From Chryseobacterium wanjuense (GTDB lineage Bacteria > Bacteroidota > Bacteroidia > Flavobacteriales > Weeksellaceae): 64,000 bases of DNA. Within the stretch, counting starts at the first letter, position 1, and every line of letters begins with the position of its first letter. A model generated the notes under the pieces. It saw nothing but the letters and a program-made list of their open reading frames with translations. It did no database searches and had not been told where the DNA came from. The DNA lies in the NCBI RefSeq assembly GCF_900111495.1, contig NZ_FOIU01000003.1:248001-312000 (forward strand), read 5' to 3'. The translations under genes were made by a program, and so were the position numbers. This document shows, piece by piece, positions 53,801 through 60,888 of this stretch.

Positions 53801-54115
53801 TCCGGCGAGTTGAGGGGTAATATCGATGGTAGTAGAACCTTTTCCTTCCGGCTCGTGAAGATAGGCTTCGAGACGATAGGTGTTTTTTGCTGACACCTCA
53901 CCGAAAGTGAAATTTCCGTCTCCTGTTTTCTTGATATTGGTAGTGGTAAAACTTCCGTTTGAGCGTTTTTTAAACAATTCCCAAGTAACCAGAGCCGGAT
54001 TCTGCTCTGCTTTCGGGGTTCCGGGATACCATTCTTCGATCTTGTACAAAGTCTTTTCCCCAACCTTTGGAGAAGGATTTCCGGAAATTCTTGAAACTCC
54101 TTTTTTTACTGGCAT
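50897..54115 (-). CDS. T6SS effector with GH19-like glycosidase and LAS/MepA-like peptidase domains
   Basis: A 1072-residue protein without signal peptide. Residues about 1-225 are two Ig-like beta domains, then a Pro/Lys/Thr/Glu-rich linker (about 230-330). Next come two similar alpha/beta modules containing ANIIKGK and AGVIANKIKDEL. A cysteine pair (KKCPRCEAP) lies near residue 610, and a GH19 lysozyme-like domain has its Glu in ITKETGYFSRADENL (about 666) and RGRGLIQITRKKGY. The end resembles D-Ala-D-Ala/MepA-type LAS peptidases: SHKNGMNGD (His about 978, Asp about 985) and HNDHLHI (His 1059 and 1061). It follows a DUF4280 PAAR-like gene, so the tip probably carries it. Confidence 0.82.
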   Translation of the reverse strand: MPVKKGVSRISGNPSPKVGEKTLYKIEEWYPGTPKAEQNPALVTWELFKKRSNGSFTTTNIKKTGDGNFTFGEVSAKNTYRLEAYLHEPEGKGSTTIDITPQLAGIPKIDKVELHYADDSKGTVFSYNEKLIAKAQCINLTGKKLLFTLWEDDAAGDGHHNANLFVDSKEVLVDRTGTATAEFALTKVLMQKAAGGEKDPKKLEFYVTVEYYKDRKHATNNVEVQNPEYKEPAPQPKSDAKTPASDSGQTATPAKTNNEQPASKKEEKGVGDTSQKPEAVQETKGTVEPEQKPTAQKPEGKTTSVVEEPKTESLLDAFFAKEEFTKETDETDGQHKYTFAKDNNNINKDNIANIIKGKVNPAAKKDKKYAKFDDIKNALAKTSYKKGESITFPLYKLGPVMTPINSAPLEEEVFVVAKTMLLDGKEVSINIKEKEELLLAKDASLPVLEAKENGAELTTLKATAQNGLAKIKIKLRPKSDETLKEWREKLSGKKDGTHTYKFGGTNKTATADEKKRIAGVIANKIKDELAKQEKFTKTDAIVKALTKEVYNKDEEVTFDVFKKVTEFLWLKAECTGNIKKHEGEFLKKDGSYFEIAKKCPRCEAPITAEEFKQMYPDVAQLFDKGTNSFGSPTIETFLTSLNKTLKEFKINTCVKKAFFLTQITKETGYFSRADENLYYTTETALHSFWSKDSHPRLYSNPSEFFKSPEKLGNYVYRNIAENGDEASGDGYKYRGRGLIQITRKKGYRRFREYAGKDLVADPDLLLSDLDLTTRSAGWYWKHGVLLNDGSEKDLNTVADKGDFKEVTRLVHGSTNDVAARETILAKIKEVLKTDECQATNIGDADVEYHIQSTGEIQYKYKNEKRESAAYFYHDSAGNVHDLGKYKLVKVKENYGGVYKDKLGKDTENIYLIDVRNVKHTYKKDSIGFTMTINTVRYYMNDVTMAALFGALLECNYDDFVFNGFSNEKGESVGGSKSHKNGMNGDLRYLRTDKKGGMTDLFNDDEATGWKGLDETRQNTFNDALYKFGWKSMLSQNYGEKSEKILNHCTHDKDKNHNDHLHIQGFAPTLKEI

Positions 54116-54138
54116 AGAAAGTGTTTTTTAGATTTAAA

Positions 54139-54642
54139 TTAATAAGCGTCAATTTCACTTTCCAGGACAGTCTCTTTGAAGTCCTGCATTTTCACCAGCG
54201 GATTGATGTGCTGTACCGTCTTGTTATCGGCATTTTTCACGTTCTGTTTGCTCATTTCTCCGCGCTGCCCGTGGTCTTTAATCGTAATTTTTCCTCCCAC
54301 TACACATTGCAGCTCCGAAAGTTCGGTCACGATCTTTTTACCCATGATGGTCACTTTATCATAGGTTTTCTGCCATTTTCCGGCAGGCGCATAAGAACAT
54401 GGTAAATATCCACCGGAAGTCGGCTTCAATTTACATTGCCCGAAGCTTGGTCCGGGAGGGTTGAACTGAAGGTCATTCTCCGTGACGCCGAGAAAATCTG
54501 TGTTTCCATCGGAATCATTCCAAAAGTGCTTCTGATGGGTTGTGACTTTATATTGAGGGAATTTATCACCCTGATTACACTGGGCTTTACCCTTTTGAAC
54601 GACAAAGTATTTGCCATCATGAGGTGATGATTGCTGTGACAT
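54139..54642 (-). CDS. DUF4280 PAAR-like tip protein
   Basis: A 167-residue cytoplasmic protein with the DUF4280 pattern: KYFVVQKGKAQCNQG, PSFGQCKLKP, YLPCSYAPAGKW and ELQCVVGGKITIKDHGQ, with conserved cysteines. DUF4280 proteins replace PAAR as the sharp tip on VgrG in Bacteroidota and some other T6SS loci. It precedes the peptidoglycan-hydrolase effector by 23 bp, so it is likely its carrier. Its promoter carries the same TATCTTTG box as the tssD genes. Confidence 0.87.
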   Translation of the reverse strand: MSQQSSPHDGKYFVVQKGKAQCNQGDKFPQYKVTTHQKHFWNDSDGNTDFLGVTENDLQFNPPGPSFGQCKLKPTSGGYLPCSYAPAGKWQKTYDKVTIMGKKIVTELSELQCVVGGKITIKDHGQRGEMSKQNVKNADNKTVQHINPLVKMQDFKETVLESEIDAY

Positions 54643-54664
54643 AATTATGTGATTTGGGTAACAT

Positions 54665-54672
54665 CAAAGATA
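54665..54672 (-). promoter_or_regulatory. -7 element of the DUF4280-effector-immunity operon
   Basis: TATCTTTG on the minus strand, 23-30 bp before the ATG at 54642, identical to the tssD promoters. The twin palindrome is not seen here. Confidence 0.5.
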
Positions 54673-54693
54673 AAAATTTTACATTAAAAATGA

Positions 54694-54720
54694 AAAAAGC
54701 AGAAATAATTTTCTGCTTTT
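54694..54720 (-). terminator. Terminator of the tssO-tssR operon
   Basis: AAAAGCAGAAA and TTTCTGCTTTT form a perfect stem around AAT (about 54696-54720), 16 bp beyond the tssR stop, with A/T runs on both sides. It separates the structural operon from the effector operon. Confidence 0.75.
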
Positions 54721-54735
54721 TAGTATTATAAATTA

Positions 54736-57135
54736 TTAATGTTTAGTAAATTCCGGCTCTTCCGTCGGTAACATCGTTGGCATAAAGTACTCATTCAGCC
54801 AATAGAAAATCTGCCCGTTCTGCTCGATTTTCACGGCAGGATTGTTTCTGTGAGAAAGCATTCTGTCTGCCAGATCTTTGTAGTGACGGAAGTAGGTTCT
54901 TACCGTTTCATTCGTGATGATTTTCGATTTTCTCCAGCCTTTCAAATTGTATTTTGACATTAATTCTTCTTCAGAATTGTCGAAACCGGTACTGATTCCT
55001 ACTGCGTAAGACATTGGCTGCTCGTAAAGATCACCTTTATCCAAGAATTTTACTGTCGGATTGTATTTTTTCAACAAGCTTACATATTCCTTGATCGCTC
55101 TGGACTGATTAAAATCTGCTCTTTCGGCTCCCGTTTTCTGATATACTTCTGTGTAGAAAAGCTTTAAATTATCGTATTCCGTCTCAGAAATCAGGATTCC
55201 TTTTTCCAATCCGGGCTTGTAGTCTTTCAATTCTTTCGGAATGTATCCTTTTACCAAAAACGGACTTCCGTAATTGATCAGCTGAGCGGCGATTCCTGCC
55301 GGAACAGGGTTTGTAAGACCCGGATACAGATATTTGTATTTCAGATCAACATCCGTTCTGCCCGCTCCCACCGAAGAATGGAAATAATCGTTCAACGATT
55401 TATCCAGCGTTTCATTATCCAAAGTTACCTGTGCAATTAAGCTGTCTACAGACTTTTTCAGATAACCCGGCGTTGCAATGTCCCCTTTTTTAGGGAAAAT
55501 TACAAATCCCTGAGACATACTTTGCTTCGGATAAGCCAGTGAGAAAAAGCCTTCGTCACCTTCAATTAGGCTGAAATTATTTTTCGTTAAAACATCATTT
55601 TGATTAATGATTTTCTGCTTCTTTAATTCAGCGATATTTTTTGCAGTATTGGTTACCACGTTTTCTGCCATCAACACAAAATCATTGTAAGTATCTGAAG
55701 ATCTTGCGCTTGTCTGGAACATAATCAATCTGGCCTGAGCTTGAGTTAAAGAATTGATCACTCCATACATATTTCCGCTCTGGTTGGCCGAAGTACCTAC
55801 CGTTACGACGATATTCGTTTCGTCAGGAACGCTTGTCAAAAGATTTCCGGCAGCCATTAAACCTTCGTTTACAGGTTGATAACCACTATTGCTTGCACAA
55901 TTCATCTCATTTGTTTTCTGATCGATGAAGGTGGTGATCTTGCTGTAATCGGTACTTAAATTTGAAACGGCCACATTATCTCCGCAAGAATTATTTTTAT
56001 ATAAAACCACCCCATATTTCACCTGATTGAAATAAGACGGTTTTTCGAATCTAAGTTGTAAATCCTGCAGCAAAGACTTTACAATCGGGGCGTAAGGTGC
56101 ATTTGGCGCACTGATATCTAAGGCAAAAACAATGTTAATCCTTTTATTTCTCTCCGTAATTTCTCTGTAACGATCGAAATAAATCGGTTCCCCTAACACA
56201 TTGAAAACATAATTTTTACTATAATCTAAAATATTCGTAAAATATTTCGTTTTCGAATCCGGAGTCGGTGTTTCATTTAATGATAAACTTACCGGATAAA
56301 TATTTTCAAGCGGAGTTCTTTTATTAACATCCGTCAGAAGAATTGCGGTTCTGTTTTCCGTTTCATTTCCACCCGGAGAGCCTTCGTGAAGGCCTAAAGC
56401 CGTTTCCGTAACGCCAGTTGTATTTTTCATTTTAACGGCAGAACGTTCTCCCCACGCCGAAACTACGTTGGAACTTACCCAGCCGTACAAACTCGTGCCG
56501 ATGCTATCAATATCGATGGTTGGCTTTTTCCCGACCAAAAATCTTTTGTTGTTTTCGGCCTGTTTGTAGACATAAACGATCTGTCCGTTCGGGATTTTTA
56601 CGTTGGCCTGCTCGATCAAACTTGGTGAATTGAACACCATGATCGAATCGTTTTTATAGTATCTTTCTGAGCTTCTGATGACTTCGCTGTTGCTTGGTAC
56701 AACGGCTACCCGTACAGGAAAACCTGTTTTTTCGTTTTTTAAAGAATTGCTCCAGAGAAGAAGATCAGATTCCGGAATCCAGCCGTAGGTTTTGATCTGT
56801 TTTGATGAAACTTTTTTCATTAATGCATCCGGAATATATTCTGCTACTTTCACCATTCCGTCGCGGTTTTTAAGCACCATTAACGGCTCTAAAAACTTAA
56901 CTTCTTTATACGATTTTTCATCACTTTTATCTAAATACGCCGTATTTCTGGACCGGTCTGAAATCGCAATCCACGGAACTGATTTTTTAGGAAAACCATT
57001 TACGACAGATGCATTATCGATCTGCCCGTATTGTGACGGCTCCGGAGTTCTCTTTGAGGGTAATTTTACCTGACAGCTCGTCAGTAATACCGAAACTCCG
57101 ATGTAATATGCTGCTAGAGGAAGTTTATTTTTCAT
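54736..57135 (-). CDS. tssR: TssR, Bacteroidota-specific T6SS trans-envelope component
   Basis: A 799-residue lipoprotein (lipobox VLLTSC, Cys about 21). An SH3-like N-terminal half is followed by a VWA-like domain with a MIDAS-type start IVFALDISAPNAPYAPIVKS (about residue 335), then a C-terminal region. This matches TssR of T6SS subtype iii, which with TssN, O, P and Q replaces the TssJLM membrane complex of other subtypes. It is last in the tssO-tssO-PKD-tssR operon. Confidence 0.85.
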   Translation of the reverse strand: MKNKLPLAAYYIGVSVLLTSCQVKLPSKRTPEPSQYGQIDNASVVNGFPKKSVPWIAISDRSRNTAYLDKSDEKSYKEVKFLEPLMVLKNRDGMVKVAEYIPDALMKKVSSKQIKTYGWIPESDLLLWSNSLKNEKTGFPVRVAVVPSNSEVIRSSERYYKNDSIMVFNSPSLIEQANVKIPNGQIVYVYKQAENNKRFLVGKKPTIDIDSIGTSLYGWVSSNVVSAWGERSAVKMKNTTGVTETALGLHEGSPGGNETENRTAILLTDVNKRTPLENIYPVSLSLNETPTPDSKTKYFTNILDYSKNYVFNVLGEPIYFDRYREITERNKRINIVFALDISAPNAPYAPIVKSLLQDLQLRFEKPSYFNQVKYGVVLYKNNSCGDNVAVSNLSTDYSKITTFIDQKTNEMNCASNSGYQPVNEGLMAAGNLLTSVPDETNIVVTVGTSANQSGNMYGVINSLTQAQARLIMFQTSARSSDTYNDFVLMAENVVTNTAKNIAELKKQKIINQNDVLTKNNFSLIEGDEGFFSLAYPKQSMSQGFVIFPKKGDIATPGYLKKSVDSLIAQVTLDNETLDKSLNDYFHSSVGAGRTDVDLKYKYLYPGLTNPVPAGIAAQLINYGSPFLVKGYIPKELKDYKPGLEKGILISETEYDNLKLFYTEVYQKTGAERADFNQSRAIKEYVSLLKKYNPTVKFLDKGDLYEQPMSYAVGISTGFDNSEEELMSKYNLKGWRKSKIITNETVRTYFRHYKDLADRMLSHRNNPAVKIEQNGQIFYWLNEYFMPTMLPTEEPEFTKH

Positions 57136-57191
57136 CCTGATTTATTTAAATGATTGGTGCGTTCAAGAAAAAAATTCTGAACGAGAAATAA

Positions 57192-58100
57192 TTATTTACT
57201 TTGGTTTATATCTATTTTGGTTACACAGTTTTGTGCATCATCGAAGTTTACTTTTACAGTCTGGATGACATTATTTTTGTCAAACTGAAGACCCGCACAG
57301 TACATGTAGAAATTGTTTACTTTGCTGTCGTTTACTTTTACCACTGTATTTTCGTTGTTGCACAGATAAGTTCTCAATAAATAATTGTAGTGCATATTGA
57401 AACTGTTTCCGTTGGCGATCTGCTGAAGATGGTATTTAAAATCATTATCAATTTTAGCATAAGCATCTTCCACGCTCACTTCTTCTTCCAGGGCATCATA
57501 GGCAGGAAGAATTTTGATCTGGTGCAAAATCGGCTCTTCGCTTTCGTCTGTGTAAAGCGTTACGATATAATCGCCCGGTTTTTTGTAGGAATAAATGGCC
57601 AGTTTGTCTTTAGAATCGATGTTTCCGGTCTCACCGAATTTCCAGGTGAACTGTTTGGCATCGGAAACGGCGCGAAACTGTACGTTTTCAAATTGCATGG
57701 CCTGAGTCTGGGCGTCGATCAAAGTTTTGTTTTTTGTAGTGTCTTTCGGCTTCGGAAGGCCTCTTGCGGAAACCATTACCGGAAAGGATTTGGAATATTT
57801 GTTATCGATAATCAACGTTACCTGATAATATCCCGGTTTATTGTAAAAGTGGATTCCACTGCTTTTATCAGAAGTTGTCCCGTCCCCAAAACTCCATCTC
57901 TTGGTTTTTGCAAACTGGGTTTTGTCTTCAAACAAAAGCGTATCTCCTACTGCAACAGACGACGGATAAACTACCCCGACAATATCATCGGCGGAGTGTA
58001 TCACTTTCTTCTGCAACCACAATGCAACCAACGCAGCTATCAGCAAAGTCGCAATAACACCAATAATAATGTTCTTCTTGTTTTTTTGAAAGTAATTCAT
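57192..58100 (-). CDS. PKD-domain membrane-anchored T6SS component (probable TssP)
   Basis: A 302-residue protein. One N-terminal transmembrane helix (about residues 11-29), then two PKD-like domains: KRWSFGDGTTSDKSSGIHFYNKP and TWKFGETGNIDSKDKLAIYS. A helical C-terminal part follows (VEDAYAKIDNDFKYHLQQI). It sits between tssO and tssR, 56-70 bp from each. The assignment as TssP rests on gene order and the PKD domain, as I remember the T6SS-iii nomenclature; it is not certain. Confidence 0.75.
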   Translation of the reverse strand: MNYFQKNKKNIIIGVIATLLIAALVALWLQKKVIHSADDIVGVVYPSSVAVGDTLLFEDKTQFAKTKRWSFGDGTTSDKSSGIHFYNKPGYYQVTLIIDNKYSKSFPVMVSARGLPKPKDTTKNKTLIDAQTQAMQFENVQFRAVSDAKQFTWKFGETGNIDSKDKLAIYSYKKPGDYIVTLYTDESEEPILHQIKILPAYDALEEEVSVEDAYAKIDNDFKYHLQQIANGNSFNMHYNYLLRTYLCNNENTVVKVNDSKVNNFYMYCAGLQFDKNNVIQTVKVNFDDAQNCVTKIDINQSK

Positions 58101-58169
58101 AGTTAATGATTGTGTGATGTGTGTGTGTTTTATTTTATGTATTTTCTTCCTTAGTTGAATATTTTAGCT

Positions 58170-58694
58170 TTACTGAGTTCTTGATTTTAGGGCTGTTTCG
58201 CGTTGGAAAAGCTGGTTTTTCTTTTCTTTAAACCCGATTGAGCATTCCTCAAACTGTTTTTGGAAACTTTTGATATTCTCAGTTTTGCTTGAAATAATTT
58301 TTTTATCGTCGAAGTACATTTTATAAAATTTCGCAATCTGCGGAAATGCATCTTTCCTGATGTCTGTCGTGTTATCATTGGCCAGCTGATTCGCTACATC
58401 ATTGATTCCGTTCATGATATTATTCTCGGTAAAAGGCTGCGGAGGCTGGTCGGTAAGCCTGTTGATCTGCGAAAATGTACTGTCCATCAATTTGTAGGTG
58501 AATTTCTGTTCCTGGTCGAATTTTGTTTTTTCTTCAAGATTCCGGATCGAGATGATGTCTTCATCGGAAAACGGTGATTCAAAACCTTTTAAAAAGATAA
58601 TTCCCAGAAAGATAAGTGCTGCCAAAAGCATTAAGATCAAATATAAAAACTGATAATGCCTTTCTTTTTTTGATAGTGTGATTTGTCCCTGCAT
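58170..58694 (-). CDS. tssO: TssO-like T6SS inner-membrane protein
   Basis: A 174-residue protein. A transmembrane helix near residues 17-36 (LYLILMLLAALIFLGIIFLK) is followed by a mostly helical, coiled-coil-like periplasmic part. It starts 11 bp after the previous gene and is tightly linked to the PKD and tssR genes. The layout fits TssO of subtype iii. The similar-sized gene upstream is probably a second member of the same group. Confidence 0.75.
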   Translation of the reverse strand: MQGQITLSKKERHYQFLYLILMLLAALIFLGIIFLKGFESPFSDEDIISIRNLEEKTKFDQEQKFTYKLMDSTFSQINRLTDQPPQPFTENNIMNGINDVANQLANDNTTDIRKDAFPQIAKFYKMYFDDKKIISSKTENIKSFQKQFEECSIGFKEKKNQLFQRETALKSRTQ

Positions 58695-58705
58695 GATTTT
58701 CGTTT

Positions 58706-59242
58706 TTATCTTCTACGTCTGCTTCCTGTGAATTTTCTGGTAGGATCTACCCTCAATTCGTTGTTCACAATTCCTACTTTTCCTCTGCATTCGGAAAGAT
58801 CCCGAAGGGCAATCTGCTCGTCGTAGGAAACCTTTACAATCTGATTTTTCAGGGCCAGCATCGGCTCGATCTGCTTCATCAGAATGGAATAATGCTTGAA
58901 ATTGTCTGCGCTGTCTTTACCCATGATGTTTTTCGCATCCTGTACGTTGTCCATGATATAGTTTTTCAGGATAATATCATTGTCCACCTTGTTGATATCA
59001 AGCTGATTCATCCTGTAATAAATACTATCTACATGAGTTCTGAGCAGATCGCTTCTGGTAAGTAATTCTCGGTAGTCATCAGCCTGCTTTTTGATTCCTT
59101 CTCTCTGCTGGTCGTAGCTCTTGAAAAAGAAAAAGACGCAGATGAAAGAAACAGCTGATAATGCGACAAATGATAGAACAAATTTCCAAATGCCTATCCT
59201 GACGTCTGACTTGTTTAATTTTTTCTCCCTGTTCGAAGACAT
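58706..59242 (-). CDS. TssO-family transmembrane protein, first gene of the T6SS structural operon
   Basis: A 178-residue protein from MSSNREKKLN. One transmembrane helix (about residues 23-44, WKFVLSFVALSAVSFICVFF), then a helical periplasmic region and a basic tail (TGSRRRR). The frame is open to 59329, but the start at 59242 follows a CAAATCACAAAAT leader seen at other T6SS genes and avoids a hydrophobic, poorly conserved extension. It is divergent from the response regulator at 59421. Confidence 0.72.
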   Translation of the reverse strand: MSSNREKKLNKSDVRIGIWKFVLSFVALSAVSFICVFFFFKSYDQQREGIKKQADDYRELLTRSDLLRTHVDSIYYRMNQLDINKVDNDIILKNYIMDNVQDAKNIMGKDSADNFKHYSILMKQIEPMLALKNQIVKVSYDEQIALRDLSECRGKVGIVNNELRVDPTRKFTGSRRRR

Positions 59243-59420
59243 ATTTTGTGATTTGTTTGGGCCTGTGAAATTATAAAAAAATAATTTATTCACAAAATTT
59301 AACTTTTTCAGGGAAATAATGAAGAACATTTAATTAATTTAAGATTAATTTTCACTTTCGCTATATTTTCATAATTTAGCTCCCTGAATTTTAATTATCA
59401 TCCACCAAATCGATATTAAA
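59243..59420. other. Divergent intergenic region between T6SS operon and response regulator
   Basis: 178 bp, AT-rich. On the minus strand there is a CAAATCACAAAAT leader just before the 59242 ATG. No full TAnnTTTG box was found for the minus genes; TAATTTAG near 59374 is a weak plus-strand candidate. The twin tssD operator is absent here. Confidence 0.45.
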
Positions 59421-60092
59421 GTGAGTAAAATATTAACTAATACTGTGCGATTTTCTATAGCCGACAGTGATTTTTATTTTAAAAAAATAATGATCAAAAC
59501 GCTGATGGAAAACCCGTTCTATATGCTTCTTAACGACTGCAACAACGGCCACGAGCTGATCAGCAGAAATTACAGAAGGCAGGAAGACGTATTTGTCGTA
59601 GAACTCTTCATGCCGGTATTAAGTGGGCTTGAGGCGATAAAATACATCCGAAAAAGCAACATCGAAACGCCGATCATCACTTACTCCGGGACTTACCAGG
59701 AGGATATGGCAGAAATTCTTTCAAAAATTCCGAATATTTTTTATTGCGAGAAAAAAAGCAATGTCATCAAAGATATTATCAAAGGAAAAATAGCTTCCAA
59801 CAGCTTCGATTACGAGACCTATACCAAAGAATGGGAACAACAGCCATTGGCCGTAATGGAGTATATGGATCGCCAGAAAAAAAGCCAGGAAGAACTTTCT
59901 CCGACCGAAATACAGCTCATGAAATTCTGCTACGAGGGTTTCAGCAACAAGGAAATCGGAGAAAAACTGAACCTCAGCACGAGAACAATTGACACCTATA
60001 TCAACCGCCTTACAGAAAAGCTCGGATTGAAGACAAAACTTCACCTGATCCGCTTCTGCGTGGAGAACGGCTACTACAATTCCAGCATGTAA
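59421..60092 (+). CDS. Atypical NarL/LuxR-type response regulator (Asp to Glu receiver)
   Basis: A 223-residue regulator, GTG start. The receiver domain covers about residues 8-125: acidic pocket SIADSD, then VFVVELFMPVLSGLEA, where the phospho-acceptor Asp is Glu (residue 61), IITYSG and the CEKK lysine. A C-terminal LuxR HTH follows (LSPTEIQLMKFCYEGFSNKE, LSTRTIDTYINRLTEKLG). No histidine kinase adjoins. Divergent from the T6SS operon, it is a likely T6SS regulator; Glu can mimic a phosphorylated receiver, so it may be always active or controlled in another way. Confidence 0.85.
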   Translation: MSKILTNTVRFSIADSDFYFKKIMIKTLMENPFYMLLNDCNNGHELISRNYRRQEDVFVVELFMPVLSGLEAIKYIRKSNIETPIITYSGTYQEDMAEILSKIPNIFYCEKKSNVIKDIIKGKIASNSFDYETYTKEWEQQPLAVMEYMDRQKKSQEELSPTEIQLMKFCYEGFSNKEIGEKLNLSTRTIDTYINRLTEKLGLKTKLHLIRFCVENGYYNSSM

Positions 60093-60169
60093 TGGTAATT
60101 TAACAGCTAATTAATATATACTAAACAGTAAAGTTTCAACCTTTTATCGAAAAATATTTTGCCACTAAT

Positions 60170-60201
60170 TTGCTAATATTCAATTTTTTTAACTAAATTT
60201 G
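60170..60201 (+). promoter_or_regulatory. Promoter of the HU gene
   Basis: TTG (60170-60172), 21 bp, TAAATTTG (60194-60201) is a full consensus match, 30 bp before the ATG. Confidence 0.65.
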
Positions 60202-60231
60202 CACACCTAAAATTTAAAATTAAAAAAGGAA

Positions 60232-60522
60232 ATGACAAAGGCAGAATTGGTAAATACCATCTCAAATAAGTTGGGAACAGAAAAGAATGAAACACAGAAA
60301 GTTGTAGAAGCTTTTATGCAAGAGATCAGGACTTCTATGTATAATGGAGATAACGTTTATTTAAGAGGTTTTGGTTCTTTTATCATCAAAACAAGAGCTG
60401 CTAAAACAGGAAGAAATATTTCTAAAAATACTGCAATTGAGATTCCTGCTCATAACATTCCTGCTTTCAAACCTTCAAAATCTTTTGTAGAGAAAGTAAA
60501 AACTAAAGTTGCAGTAAAATAA
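60232..60522 (+). CDS. HU family DNA-binding protein
   Basis: A 96-residue nucleoid protein. It has the HU/IHF fold: MTKAELVNTISNKLG helices, then GFGSF (about residues 46-50) and a basic arm region TGRNISKNTAIEIPA with the conserved Pro at the tip, and a C-terminal helix FKPSKSFVEKVKTK. It is followed by a 29-residue basic protein gene and then rng; housekeeping context. Strong predicted promoter upstream. Confidence 0.95.
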   Translation: MTKAELVNTISNKLGTEKNETQKVVEAFMQEIRTSMYNGDNVYLRGFGSFIIKTRAAKTGRNISKNTAIEIPAHNIPAFKPSKSFVEKVKTKVAVK

Positions 60523-60564
60523 GACATTAACTGAATATTAACTAGTTACTAAAAAATTAAAATT

Positions 60565-60654
60565 ATGCCAAGCGGAAAGAAAAGAAAAAGACACAAGGTT
60601 GCAACTCACAAAAGAAAGAAAAGAAGAAGAGCAAACAGACATAAGAAAAAATAA
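60565..60654 (+). CDS. 29-residue Lys/Arg-rich protein between HU and RNase G
   Basis: Begins MPSGKKRKRHKV and ends RANRHKKK; about 60 % Lys/Arg plus several His. It has an A-rich leader, a stop followed by a terminator hairpin at 60683-60729, and a fixed position after HU. Such peptides (MPSGKKRKRHK...) recur after HU in Bacteroidota as I remember, so I consider it a real gene, perhaps RNA- or ribosome-binding. No function is proven. Confidence 0.75.
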   Translation: MPSGKKRKRHKVATHKRKKRRRANRHKKK

Positions 60655-60682
60655 TCTCTTTTTCTGAGATTTACAATATATA

Positions 60683-60729
60683 ATATAGTTGGTGATTTTA
60701 AGTTTTAAAGGTTCACCGACTATATTTTG
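60683..60729 (+). terminator. Terminator after the HU/basic-peptide genes
   Basis: ATATAGTTGGTGA (60683-60695) and TCACCGACTATAT (60713-60725) form a 13-bp stem with one wobble, followed by TTTGTTTTG. Confidence 0.7.
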
Positions 60730-60888
60730 TTTTGCAACTATAAGATTCCGCAGAAATACATTGTGGTTTACTATTTTTTATGAAAAGTACTTTTCTTTCA
60801 ATAGTAATTCTTAACTTAAGAACATTATAATTTGATGAAAAACCATGCCTATTTCTTACAATCTTAACAATTTTTATCTTACAACAAA

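Noticed and set aside
57390..58106. 238-codon open frame on the plus strand opposite the PKD-domain gene
   Set aside because: It mirrors the real gene; no recognisable protein pattern or promoter, and the minus-strand gene has a clear anchor and PKD motifs.
59243..59329. Longer start for the first TssO-like gene at 59329
   Set aside because: The extension is hydrophobic and unlike a normal N-terminus, and it would overlap the CAAATCACA leader seen at other T6SS genes.
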